Shown here: positions 50,157 through 58,433 of the stretch, one piece after another
Numbering within the stretch: position 1 is the first letter of the stretch
Layout: each line of letters begins with the position of its first letter
Source of the DNA: Hyphomicrobiales bacterium
GTDB taxonomy: Bacteria; Pseudomonadota; Alphaproteobacteria; Rhizobiales; Beijerinckiaceae
DNA length: 64,000 nt
Assembly (NCBI GenBank): GCA_019075905.1
Contig: JAGXAM010000004.1
Location: forward strand, 100,116 to 164,115
Reading direction: 5' to 3'
Position numbers and translations under genes: made by a program
The notes under the pieces: generated by a model
What the model saw: only the letters and a program-made list of their open reading frames with translations
What the model was told of the DNA's origin: nothing
The model's database searches: none

Positions 50157-51392
50157 ATGGCGGGCCCGGCGATGCTGCACACGCAATTCAGCCTGATGAC
50201 GCTGCGCGCCATCTGGGCGATCCATGAATCTGGCAGCGCCCTCAAGGCGGCGCGGATCGTGCATCGCTCGCAACCGGCCATAACCACGGCGCTCGCCGGT
50301 TTCGAGCGGCAGCTCCAGCGTCCGCTGTTTGTCCGCAATGCCCGCGGCATGAGCCCGACGCCGGACGGCAAGGTGCTATGCGCGCGCGTTGCTCTGGCGC
50401 TGGCGCATTTGCGCAATGCCGAGACCTATCTGGCGACCAGGCGAAACCCGCGAACGGCCCTGCCGTTTCATCGCCTCGTTCATGAAACGCAATTGGCGGC
50501 GCTGACGGCCCTGCTGAAGACCGGCAGCTTCAGCGCTGCCGCCCGCCAGCTGCAACGCGCCGAGCCTTCCGTGCACCGCTCCTTGCGCGAACTGGAGACC
50601 CTGTGCGGCATCAGGCTCTGGGAGCGTTACGGATCCGGCATCGAGCCGACCCCCGAGGCGCGCGAACTCGCCCGTCACGGCGAATTATGCTGGAGCGAAC
50701 TGGCCGCCGGCCTCGACGAAATGGCCGAGCAACATGGCATCATGAACGGGCGCGTCAGCATCGGTTCGTTGCCGCTGACACGCTCGCGGTGGCTGCCCGA
50801 TGCCGTGACCCGCCTTGTCAGCCTGCATCCGCATGCGCAGGTGGTGATTGTCGATGGCGCCTATGGCGAATTGCTGCGCGGCCTGCGCCACGGCCAGATC
50901 GACTTTGTCCTGGGCGCCCTGCGCGAGGTCAAGCCTGCCAGGGACATCGTGCAAACCCAGCATTTCGAGGATCAGCTCGCCATCATCGTGCGCGCCGGCC
51001 ATCCGCTCGCTGCCGGATTTGACAGCAGCAGCGACAAGCTGTCGCCCGGGCAACTGGCTGGGTTGAGCTGGATTTTGCCACGGGTGGATACGCCCGCCCG
51101 ACGCAGATTTGCCGATTTTCTGAATTTCAAGGGCGTGCCATGGCCGGACCGGGCGATTGAATGTTCATCGCTGGTCGCCACCAGGGCGCTGTTGCTGCAA
51201 AGCGACCATGCGGCGCTGCTGTCGGTGCGCCAGATCGGCATCGAGCTTGAAACCGGCCTGCTCACGGTGCTGGGGCCGCCGCTCACCGGCACGACGCGGG
51301 CGATCGGCATCACCACCCGCGAGGGCTACCGCCCCACCGCCCTGCAGCAAAAACTGCTGGATCTGCTGAAGGCTTCGGCGGGGCAGTTATGA
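50157..51392 (+). CDS. LysR-like regulator with two N-terminal HTH domains
   Basis: 411 residues, ~100 longer than a usual LysR regulator. The excess is a second winged HTH. HTH1 spans ~12-75 (SALKAARIVHRSQPAITTAL), HTH2 ~107-170 (GSFSAAARQLQRAEPSVHRS); both read as complete LysR-type recognition regions. A LysR substrate-binding domain follows (~195-400, GRVSIGSLPLTRSRWLPDAV, IDFVLGALREVKPARDI). Divergent from the lig operon, so it probably controls protocatechuate catabolism in response to a pathway intermediate. Function by context only; the family call is firm. Confidence 0.88.
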   Translation: MAGPAMLHTQFSLMTLRAIWAIHESGSALKAARIVHRSQPAITTALAGFERQLQRPLFVRNARGMSPTPDGKVLCARVALALAHLRNAETYLATRRNPRTALPFHRLVHETQLAALTALLKTGSFSAAARQLQRAEPSVHRSLRELETLCGIRLWERYGSGIEPTPEARELARHGELCWSELAAGLDEMAEQHGIMNGRVSIGSLPLTRSRWLPDAVTRLVSLHPHAQVVIVDGAYGELLRGLRHGQIDFVLGALREVKPARDIVQTQHFEDQLAIIVRAGHPLAAGFDSSSDKLSPGQLAGLSWILPRVDTPARRRFADFLNFKGVPWPDRAIECSSLVATRALLLQSDHAALLSVRQIGIELETGLLTVLGPPLTGTTRAIGITTREGYRPTALQQKLLDLLKASAGQL

Positions 51393-51419
51393 GCCCGCAC
51401 TCACCGCCGCCAGCAAAGC

Positions 51420-52646
51420 CTATTGCGCGACCGATATAGCCTTTCCGCGACTCTCGGGCGTGAAGCGGATCAGCACGGCCAGCACGATGGCGACGACACC
51501 CGCCACCAGCGCCAGGGCGTAACCATAGGAATGGCCCGGTGCCTCTGCCAGTTTCGCCTGATAGGGCGCATTGTAGGACGCCAGAAAATTGCCGATCTGA
51601 TAGACAAAGCCGGGCAAGGTCGCCCGCACCGGCCCCGGCGCCAGCTCGTTGAGATGGGCAGGCACCACGCCCCAGGCGCCTTGCACCCCCACTTGCATGA
51701 TGAAGGCGCCGATAGCCAGCATCAGCGGCGTCGAGCCATAGGCCCAGAGCGGAATGGCGGGCAGGGCGATCAGCGAGGCAATGGTAATGGCATTGGCGCG
51801 GCCGATCTTCTCTGACCAGGCACCGAACGCCAGGCCGCCGGCAATGGCACCGAGATTGGCGATGATCAGCAGCCAGCTCACCGTGCCGTGGCTGAACTTG
51901 TGCTGCTTTTCGAGGAACACCGGATAGAGATCCTGCGTGCCATGGCTGAACAGGTTGAACGCCAGCATCAGCACGATCAGATAGACGGAAATACCCCAGT
52001 TCGCCGACAGGGTTTCGATCATACCCGGCTTCGGCGCGCTCGACTTGGCAGCCTGCTCGAAAGCCTCCGATTCCGGGACTGCACTGCGAATGAACACAAC
52101 CAGCAGCGCTGGTAGCAGGCTGAACAGGAACATGCCGCGCCAGTCGATCAGATAGCCGAACAGGTGCGCATGGTAAAACAGGCCAAACACCACAGATGCC
52201 AGCAGGAATCCGGTCGGATAACCGCATTGCAGGACGCCCGACACAAAGCCGCGCGTTTCCGGCGGGATGGATTCCATGGCCAGCGACGAGCCGAGGCCCC
52301 ATTCGCCGCCCATCGCCACGCCAAACAAGGCCCGCAGCACGAGAAAGGCGGCAAGCGAAGGCGCCAGCGCCGCAGAAGCACCGAGGATCGAATAAAGCAC
52401 GATATCGAGCATCAGGATGGGCTTGCGACCATATTTGTCGCCGAGGCGACCAAATATGAAGGCACCAATGAAGCGTGTGGCCAGCGTGAGGAAGATCGCA
52501 TAGGCGACTTCCGGCACCTTGACGCCGAAAGTGGCGGCGATGGCGGGCAATGTAAACACCAGAATGAAGAAATCAAAGGCGTCGAGGGCCCAGCCCAGAA
52601 ATGACGCGATGACCACCCGCCATTGTTGATTGTTCAGCTTGCCCAT
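51420..52646 (-). CDS. MFS transporter, sugar/aromatic-acid porter type
   Basis: 408 residues from ATG 52646, with GAGGGG upstream; the frame extends to 52676 without support. Twelve membrane segments. TM1 carries FLGWALDAFDFFILVFTLP, typical of the sialate/aromatic-acid/lactate MFS families. The loop 2-3 motif is GRLGDKYGRKPILM, and GVAMGGEWGLGSSLAMES lies in TM4-5. It imports an organic acid by proton symport. Neighbouring lig genes make a protocatechuate-type substrate possible, and the upstream AraD-like gene makes a sugar acid equally possible. Confidence 0.85.
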   Translation of the reverse strand: MGKLNNQQWRVVIASFLGWALDAFDFFILVFTLPAIAATFGVKVPEVAYAIFLTLATRFIGAFIFGRLGDKYGRKPILMLDIVLYSILGASAALAPSLAAFLVLRALFGVAMGGEWGLGSSLAMESIPPETRGFVSGVLQCGYPTGFLLASVVFGLFYHAHLFGYLIDWRGMFLFSLLPALLVVFIRSAVPESEAFEQAAKSSAPKPGMIETLSANWGISVYLIVLMLAFNLFSHGTQDLYPVFLEKQHKFSHGTVSWLLIIANLGAIAGGLAFGAWSEKIGRANAITIASLIALPAIPLWAYGSTPLMLAIGAFIMQVGVQGAWGVVPAHLNELAPGPVRATLPGFVYQIGNFLASYNAPYQAKLAEAPGHSYGYALALVAGVVAIVLAVLIRFTPESRGKAISVAQ

Positions 52647-52667
52647 AGCCCCTCGCCTCATAATTAT

Positions 52668-52687
52668 GTTGTTCAAATTAAAACAAC
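52668..52687. promoter_or_regulatory. Inverted-repeat operator candidate upstream of MFS gene
   Basis: GTTGTT-N8-AACAAC is a perfect 6-base dyad in a strongly AT-rich patch, 22 bases before the ATG of the MFS gene. A further GAACAA follows at 52694. The 129-base gap to the DHDPS-type gene therefore probably contains a regulated promoter, and the two genes need not be one transcript. Confidence 0.4.
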
Positions 52688-52775
52688 TATCTCGAACAAA
52701 AGTCGTTGATCCTATGGTTATGGCAGACCATGAAATGTGTCAACAACAGTGCAAAAGCTGCAATTTCCCGCGCCG

Positions 52776-53705
52776 CTACTGCCCCCAGCGCAGCGCCAGC
52801 GCATCAAGACCGAGGGCAATCTCGATCAATCCGGCGCGGGTCGCCGGATGCAGCGGCTGGAGGGGATGGCGCACCATGTCCGAGGCGATGATCCTGCCTT
52901 CCTTCATCAGCACCTTGGCGGCGGCGAGGCCACACTGGCGGTTTTCATAATTGATCAGCGGCAGCCAGCGCGCATAGGCGGCGGCGGCCTTCGCCCTGTC
53001 ACCTGCCTGCCACGGGTCGATGATCTGGCGGATGCCATCAGGATAGCCGCCGCCCGTCATCGCGCCGGTGGCCCCGGCTTCGAGATCGGCCATCAGAGTG
53101 ATGGCCTCCTCACCGTCCCACGGCCCTTCGATCGCCGCCCCGCCGAGCGCGATCAGGTCACGCAATTTGGCAGCGGCAAAAGGCGTTTCGATCTTGAAAT
53201 AACGGATGTTTTCCAATTCGCGCGCCATCCGCGCCAGAAAGCTGGCGGAAAGCCCGGTGCCACTGACCGGCGCGTCCTGGATCATCACCGGAATGTTCAC
53301 GGCATCCGAGACAATGCGGAAGAATTCATAGATGCCCGCCTCGCCGACGCGGATGGTGGCACCATGATAGGGCGGCATCACCATCACCATCGCCGCGCCG
53401 GCGGCCGCGGCGCTCTTGCTGCGTGCGGCACAAATCGCCGAGCTGAAATGCGTTGTCGTGACAATCACCGGCACACGGCCCGCGACATGTTCGAGCGCGC
53501 CATGCATGACGCGTTCGCGCTCATCGTCGGTCAGCACGAATTGCTCGGAGAAATTTGCGAGGATGCAAATGCCCTGTGATCCGGCGTCGATCATGAAATC
53601 GAGGCAGCGGCGCTGGCCGGCAAGATCAAGCTCGCCCGCCGCGTTGAAAATCGTCGGGGCGACGGGAAACACACCCCTGTAGGGCCGGCCGGGCGACAAT
53701 TGCAT
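52776..53705 (-). CDS. Dihydrodipicolinate synthase-family lyase/dehydratase (AraD-like)
   Basis: 309 residues, class I aldolase TIM barrel. The Schiff-base Lys is in IRYFKIETPFAAAKL. The usual YNxP loop is IQDAPVSGTGLS, which is seen in L-2-keto-3-deoxyarabonate dehydratase-like members rather than in true DapA. The DapA Thr-Thr pair near 45 is replaced by LANFSEQF. It is probably a 2-keto-3-deoxy sugar-acid dehydratase or aldolase rather than lysine biosynthesis. It lies between, and near, two organic-acid MFS genes. Confidence 0.82.
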   Translation of the reverse strand: MQLSPGRPYRGVFPVAPTIFNAAGELDLAGQRRCLDFMIDAGSQGICILANFSEQFVLTDDERERVMHGALEHVAGRVPVIVTTTHFSSAICAARSKSAAAAGAAMVMVMPPYHGATIRVGEAGIYEFFRIVSDAVNIPVMIQDAPVSGTGLSASFLARMARELENIRYFKIETPFAAAKLRDLIALGGAAIEGPWDGEEAITLMADLEAGATGAMTGGGYPDGIRQIIDPWQAGDRAKAAAAYARWLPLINYENRQCGLAAAKVLMKEGRIIASDMVRHPLQPLHPATRAGLIEIALGLDALALRWGQ

Positions 53706-53837
53706 GGTTCTCTCCTAATGCCGCGGTAACGGCCTCTGGCCGGAACTTTACCCGGAATGGCTTTTGGCACAACAGCTATCATGGTTTCTGGCGCGCATAG
53801 CCCTTCGGGTGCCGCGCCATGGCTTGCGGATTCACCG

Positions 53838-53853
53838 GCATCCAATAGGATGC
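53838..53853 (+). promoter_or_regulatory. Hairpin just before the MFS gene ribosome site
   Basis: GCATCC-AATA-GGATGC is a perfect 6-bp stem, extendable by a G-U and a C-G pair. It ends 15 bases before ATG 53869 and just upstream of its GGGGAG. It may be an operator or an mRNA hairpin affecting translation. Confidence 0.3.
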
Positions 53854-53868
53854 TGGCGGGGAGCGCGC

Positions 53869-55179
53869 ATGTCAGAAAATTCGAAACTATCAGCAGCCGG
53901 GCAGGCGAGGCTCGTGACCAAAGCCGCCTGGCGGATACTTCCGCTGTTGATGATTGCTTTCTTCATATCCTTTGTCGATCGCGTCAATATAAGCTTCGCT
54001 GCTTTCCAGATGAAGAAGCAGCTAATGATCGGCCCGCAGGTCTTTGGCTATGCGGGCGGATTGTTTTTTGTCTCCTACTTCTTGTTCGAACTGCCAAGCA
54101 ACGTCTTGATGGAAAAGGTCGGGGCGCGGATCTGGCTGGCGCGCATCATGATCGTCTGGGGGCTGATTGCCGCCGGCATGGCCCTTGTAACCGGGCCAAT
54201 TTCGCTTCTGACCATGCGTTTTTTGCTGGGCGCGGCCGAAGCCGGATTGTTTCCCGGCGTCATCCTCTACATGACCTATTGGTTTCCCATAGCCCGGCGC
54301 GCGCAATTTATCAGCTGGTTCACGCTGGCCATTCCTCTTTCAGGGTTTTTGGGCTCGCCGATTTCAGCATCGCTCGCGCAGTTTCCACCGCTTCTGGGCC
54401 TGAAAAGCTGGCAATGGCTCTATGTTCTGGAGGGCGCGCCTGCGGTGGCCCTCGGATTGCTGGCGCTTTACTGGTTGCCCGACAGGCCCGGACAGGCGCG
54501 CTGGCTAAGTGAGGGCGAGCGCCAGTCCTATCAGGCGGTGTTCGCCAGCGAGGCCCCGGCTGCACGGGTTGAAAAGGCCCCCTTCTGGAAAACCATGCGC
54601 GATCCCTATATTTTCGGCCTGTCGCTGGTTTTGGCTGGCACCACAGCCGTATCCGGCACTTACGCCATCTGGTTGCCGATCATCATCAAGTCATGGGGCT
54701 TCTCCATTTCGGCCACCGGGTGGCTCAATGCCGTGCCCTTTCTGGTCGGGGCGCTGGCCATGCTCGGCGTTGGCTATCTCTCCGATCATTGGCGCGAACG
54801 TGTCTGGCTGACGGCGATACCGCTGTTTTTGTCGGCACTCGCCACCTTGTTGATGTTGTTTGGCGGTGGCTTTATCGCCTTCTATCTTCTGGTGATTCTG
54901 GTGATTGGCGGCATTTATGCCTGCAAGGGTCCGGCCTGGGCGGTGGCCACCGAGGCGCTCTCGCCCGCAACCAGGGCGATTGGCATCGCGCAAATCAATG
55001 CCCTGAGCAATTTGGTCGGCTTTTTCACCACGTCCCTTATCGGCACCATGCGCGCACATAAATTCAGTTTCATCGAAGCCCTGTTGCCATTGGCGATCTT
55101 GTCGGCGCTGTCGGCGGTGACGGTCTTGCTGATGCGCAAGGCGTGGCCCCGGGTGCCGCTTGAGAGCAGGGCATCGTGA
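53869..55179 (+). CDS. MFS transporter, anion:cation symporter (ACS) family
   Basis: 436 residues from ATG 53869, with GGGGAG 8 bases upstream. ACS-family features: RILPLLMIAFFISFVDRVNI in TM1, FFVSYFLFELPSNVLMEKVG in TM2-3 and FLLGAAEAGLFPGVILYMTY in TM4-5. Twelve membrane segments. Members import tartrate, glucarate, galactonate or phthalate-like acids. Divergent from the AraD-like gene (164-base gap), consistent with a sugar-acid uptake and breakdown module. Confidence 0.88.
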   Translation: MSENSKLSAAGQARLVTKAAWRILPLLMIAFFISFVDRVNISFAAFQMKKQLMIGPQVFGYAGGLFFVSYFLFELPSNVLMEKVGARIWLARIMIVWGLIAAGMALVTGPISLLTMRFLLGAAEAGLFPGVILYMTYWFPIARRAQFISWFTLAIPLSGFLGSPISASLAQFPPLLGLKSWQWLYVLEGAPAVALGLLALYWLPDRPGQARWLSEGERQSYQAVFASEAPAARVEKAPFWKTMRDPYIFGLSLVLAGTTAVSGTYAIWLPIIIKSWGFSISATGWLNAVPFLVGALAMLGVGYLSDHWRERVWLTAIPLFLSALATLLMLFGGGFIAFYLLVILVIGGIYACKGPAWAVATEALSPATRAIGIAQINALSNLVGFFTTSLIGTMRAHKFSFIEALLPLAILSALSAVTVLLMRKAWPRVPLESRAS

Positions 55180-55202
55180 GTTGCCGCCATGTCGGCCATG
55201 AA

Positions 55203-56507
55203 TCACACTTCGAGAATCTGCGCCAGCCGCTCAAAGAAATCAGGCCAGCGCGGGGCCCTAAACTTGTGCATCGTGCCGGCGCGCGCCCCCCCCGGCCATG
55301 CGGCGTCATGCTCAAGAATGGCGCGCCGCCAACCCGGCCCGTCGAGCGGATCGATCAGGGTCGCGGCGCCCTGGCTGACCTCGCGAAACACCGCAATGTC
55401 GGAAGCGATCACCGGCGTGCCCATGCCCAGCGCCTCGACGATCGGCAGGCCATAACCTTCGGCAAGGCTCGGCATCAGCAGCGCCCGCGCCCCGCCCACC
55501 ACCGCGGCGAGTTCGGCCCCGCTGAGGCCATGAAACCGGCGGATGAGATCACCGCCTGATGTTGCACGCTCCAGCACCGCCTTGATGTGCTGGTTTTCCC
55601 AGCCATCGCCGCCGATCAGCACCAGTTTCGGCGGATCGGCCATGCGCGCCGCCAGTTCCTGCCAGATCTGCAGGATCATCACATGGTTCTTGCGCGGCTC
55701 CAGCGTAGCGATGAGTACGAAATAATTGCCAGGCTCGAGCGCCGGCGCATGGTCGCCGGATGGCTCCAGCATCGAGGGGATGGGCAAAACCTCGATCCGC
55801 GGCAACGGCTTGGCATGGCGCCGTATGAAATCCTGATATTGCTCCACAACCGTCGTGCTGGCGGCGATCAGCGTATCGGCCTCGTTGCTGATGAAATGCG
55901 CGACGCGCAAAAATTGCGTCTCATGGCCGGCGCGCCAGAATTCCGGATAAAGCAACGGCAGAAGATCATGCACAAAGAACACTTTGCGCAGATCGGGACG
56001 TTGTGCGAACCAGCGCGTCAGGGGCGCGAAAAACAGCGCATGCTGCGAGGCATTGAAATAGACCGCGCCTTCGGGAATGAGGCTGCGATCCTTGTGCCGC
56101 GCCCTTACATGGACGCGCGACAGCCAGTCGGCATGCAGCCGTGCCGCCACGTCACGCGGGCCGGATCGCGCCACGCCGGACGGCGCCGCCTGCTTGCGCA
56201 ACCAGGCGCGCAAGGCGCCAAAGCCCGCGGAAGGCCCGTCGCTGCCGGAGTCTTGCCCGGCAGCATTGATGCCAAGTTCGTCACGCGCCTGCTGCAGCGA
56301 CCAAATGCCAGGCTGCGGCAGGCCCAGCACGACGCCGCTGGCAAACCCGCGCTGCAGGAAATGCCCGACGATCTTGCGGTCGACCCGGTCAATGCCATTG
56401 GCCCGCTGCCGGTGGAGGCCCTGCTGCGCGAAGGTGAGGTCGAGAACAAGGCTGCGCCGCCCCCCGTCCGCCCAGGGCCTGCCGGCGCCTGCCGCCGCCT
56501 GCGTCAT
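55203..56507 (-). CDS. Glycosyltransferase family 4 (GT-B)
   Basis: 434 residues from ATG 56507, overlapping the kpsE stop by 4 bases (ATGA). The N-terminal half is divergent but contains KVFFVHDLLPLLYPEFW. The C-terminal donor-binding half has FVLIATLEPRKNH, LIGGDGWEN and the EX7E-like signature PSLAEGYGLPIVEALGMGTP. Retaining GT-B enzyme adding a sugar from a nucleotide-sugar, probably to the polysaccharide exported by the adjacent Kps proteins. Donor and linkage unknown. Confidence 0.88.
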   Translation of the reverse strand: MTQAAAGAGRPWADGGRRSLVLDLTFAQQGLHRQRANGIDRVDRKIVGHFLQRGFASGVVLGLPQPGIWSLQQARDELGINAAGQDSGSDGPSAGFGALRAWLRKQAAPSGVARSGPRDVAARLHADWLSRVHVRARHKDRSLIPEGAVYFNASQHALFFAPLTRWFAQRPDLRKVFFVHDLLPLLYPEFWRAGHETQFLRVAHFISNEADTLIAASTTVVEQYQDFIRRHAKPLPRIEVLPIPSMLEPSGDHAPALEPGNYFVLIATLEPRKNHVMILQIWQELAARMADPPKLVLIGGDGWENQHIKAVLERATSGGDLIRRFHGLSGAELAAVVGGARALLMPSLAEGYGLPIVEALGMGTPVIASDIAVFREVSQGAATLIDPLDGPGWRRAILEHDAAWPGGARAGTMHKFRAPRWPDFFERLAQILEV

Positions 56508-57775
56508 GCGTGTTCGCGTACCGCATAAACCGCCATCACCGTCAGCAGCCACACGGCCAGCGCCACGGCAAAGGTCAGGCTGATATCCTTCAGCGGCTGC
56601 GGAAACGCCCGCAATTGTGGCGTTTCCGGCGGCACGATGGTCGCAAGATAAATTTGCTGCTTGCTCGCCTCGATCTGCGCGCCTTGCAGCGCCGTCAGCG
56701 CGGCAGCATAGGATTTCTCTGCAAACTTCTGGTCTTCCGCCAGTTTCTGGAACCGCCCCAGCACATCTGACAGCGGTTGACGGCCGTTTTGTCCGCCGGG
56801 CGGTGCCGCACCGGGCGCAGTCGCCTCGGCGTCGAGGCGGCGCATCTGGTTCTCCAGCGCCGCAATCTGCACCCTAGTCGATGTCACCGAGGGCGAAGTC
56901 GGCGACAATTGCGTCAATTGCGCCGCCAATTGCGCCTTGAGGGCGGTCAGCTGGTCCTTGATCTTGGCAGCGCCGGCCAGGGTGAACCCGGCGGTACGGC
57001 GCGGATCGAGCAAGCCGTACTGGTTCTGCAGATTGCGCGCCTCGTCGAGTATTTTCGTCAGATGCGTCTTGGCGGCATCGACACGCTGCTGGGCGAAAGC
57101 CACGGCATCATGCTGCACGCGCGCCGACATGTCGTTGATGAAAGTCTCGGCCTGCAGCATCAGCGTTGCGGCAATCAGCCGGGCGCTGGCCGGGGTGAAG
57201 GCCGAAACATGGGCAGTGATGGTGCCGGTCGACGGCTCATAGGTCACCGTCACCATCTTGCGCCAGTAGCGCGTGAAGGTCTCGATCGGCGCCTTGGCCG
57301 GCAGCCGCGAAAACCAGTCGATCTGGCTATCAGCATAAAGACGCTGGACCGGCACGGTTTTTTCAATTGTTTCAATGGCCTTGCGGCTCTGCAAATATTG
57401 CACCACCGCATAGGAATCATTGCCGGTCGGGGTCATGCCGGCATAGCCGAGCAGGCTGGCAAAGCCGCTCACCGGGGTTGACTGCGCGGATTTGATCGCC
57501 ACCCGGAATTCGGACACATAGCGGTCGCTGGCCAAAATCCCGGTATAAAGCGCCGCCACCAGCGTCGGGATCAGCACCATGGCAAAAAAGCTCAGGGCGG
57601 TCGGCGACGGCCGCCACAGCCGCCGCAACCGCGAGGGCGCGTGCTGCACCATGGTCGCCCAGCGCGTCACTGCCCGGGAATCATGGGCCGCGAGCGCACC
57701 GGCTTCGGCCTGCCGGGGCAGGTTGTCCGTCACCATGGTGTCGAGAAATTCGGCGTCTTCGATAACCTTAGGCAT
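56504..57775 (-). CDS. kpsE: Capsule export inner-membrane/periplasmic protein KpsE (BexC/CtrB)
   Basis: 423 residues. Two membrane segments: ~63-80 (FFAMVLIPTLVAALYTGIL) and near the C-terminus (ISLTFAVALAVWLLTVMAVY). Between them is a long periplasmic coiled-coil domain (Ala/Gln-rich, ~215-390), the polysaccharide co-polymerase pattern. YVSEFRVAIKS follows TM1 and PPETPQLRAFPQPLKD precedes TM2, both typical of the family. Couples the KpsMT ABC transporter to the outer-membrane channel. Overlaps kpsT by 8 bases. Confidence 0.92.
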   Translation of the reverse strand: MPKVIEDAEFLDTMVTDNLPRQAEAGALAAHDSRAVTRWATMVQHAPSRLRRLWRPSPTALSFFAMVLIPTLVAALYTGILASDRYVSEFRVAIKSAQSTPVSGFASLLGYAGMTPTGNDSYAVVQYLQSRKAIETIEKTVPVQRLYADSQIDWFSRLPAKAPIETFTRYWRKMVTVTYEPSTGTITAHVSAFTPASARLIAATLMLQAETFINDMSARVQHDAVAFAQQRVDAAKTHLTKILDEARNLQNQYGLLDPRRTAGFTLAGAAKIKDQLTALKAQLAAQLTQLSPTSPSVTSTRVQIAALENQMRRLDAEATAPGAAPPGGQNGRQPLSDVLGRFQKLAEDQKFAEKSYAAALTALQGAQIEASKQQIYLATIVPPETPQLRAFPQPLKDISLTFAVALAVWLLTVMAVYAVREHA

Positions 57776-58433
57776 CAGCCGCCCCCATCACTTCGCGATA
57801 GGCGCGCATCGCATCATCAATATGGTCAAACATTTCCAATTGTCCGTTGATCAAAATCGCCGCACGGTCGCAATAAGCCTTGATCGTGTGTGTATTGTGC
57901 GACACCATGATGATGTCGCTGCGGGCCATACGTTCCTTGAAAACTGCGGCGCATTTCTGGCGAAAGCGCGCATCGCCGACTTCCGTCACCTCATCGACGA
58001 GATAAACATCAAAATCAATGGCAAGACTGAGGCCAAAGGCCAGTTTGGCGATCATGCCGGAGGAATAGGTCTGCACCGGCATGTCGAAATAGGGGCCGAG
58101 TTCGGAAAAATCCGCCACAAAGGCATTGACCCTGTCCGGGTCCTGGCCATAGACGCGCGCCACGAAGGTGGTGTTGAGCCGCCCCGACAGATAGCCATGG
58201 AACGTGCCGCCAAAGCCGACCGGGAACGACACCCGCACCTGGCGGCGAATGCGCCCGGAATTGGGATATTCAGCCCCGGCAATCAGCCGCAGCAGCGTCG
58301 ACTTTCCCGCGCCATTGCCGCCGAGAATGCCGTAATTATGGCCAACCTCGAACCGGAAGGACGCCCGGTCGAGCACGTTCCTCAGCCCCGAACGGGTGCG
58401 ATAGTTCTTGGTGACATTATGAAAATCAATCAT
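57768..58433 (-). CDS. kpsT: Capsule export ABC ATPase KpsT
   Basis: 221 residues. Walker A GGNGAGKST (~38), the family's modified signature YSSGMIAKLAFGLSLAIDFD, Walker B DVYLVDEV and H-loop MVSHNTHT. The short N-terminus MIDFHNVTKNYRTRSG is also typical of KpsT/BexA. Energises export of a lipid-linked capsular polysaccharide. ATG overlaps the stop of the permease gene (ATGA), so the transporter halves are translationally coupled. Confidence 0.94.
   Translation of the reverse strand: MIDFHNVTKNYRTRSGLRNVLDRASFRFEVGHNYGILGGNGAGKSTLLRLIAGAEYPNSGRIRRQVRVSFPVGFGGTFHGYLSGRLNTTFVARVYGQDPDRVNAFVADFSELGPYFDMPVQTYSSGMIAKLAFGLSLAIDFDVYLVDEVTEVGDARFRQKCAAVFKERMARSDIIMVSHNTHTIKAYCDRAAILINGQLEMFDHIDDAMRAYREVMGAADA

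Noticed and set aside
53838..53853. Intrinsic terminator
   Set aside because: The hairpin is followed by TGGCGGGGAG, not a U run, and lies directly before a start codon; kept only as a possible regulatory hairpin.
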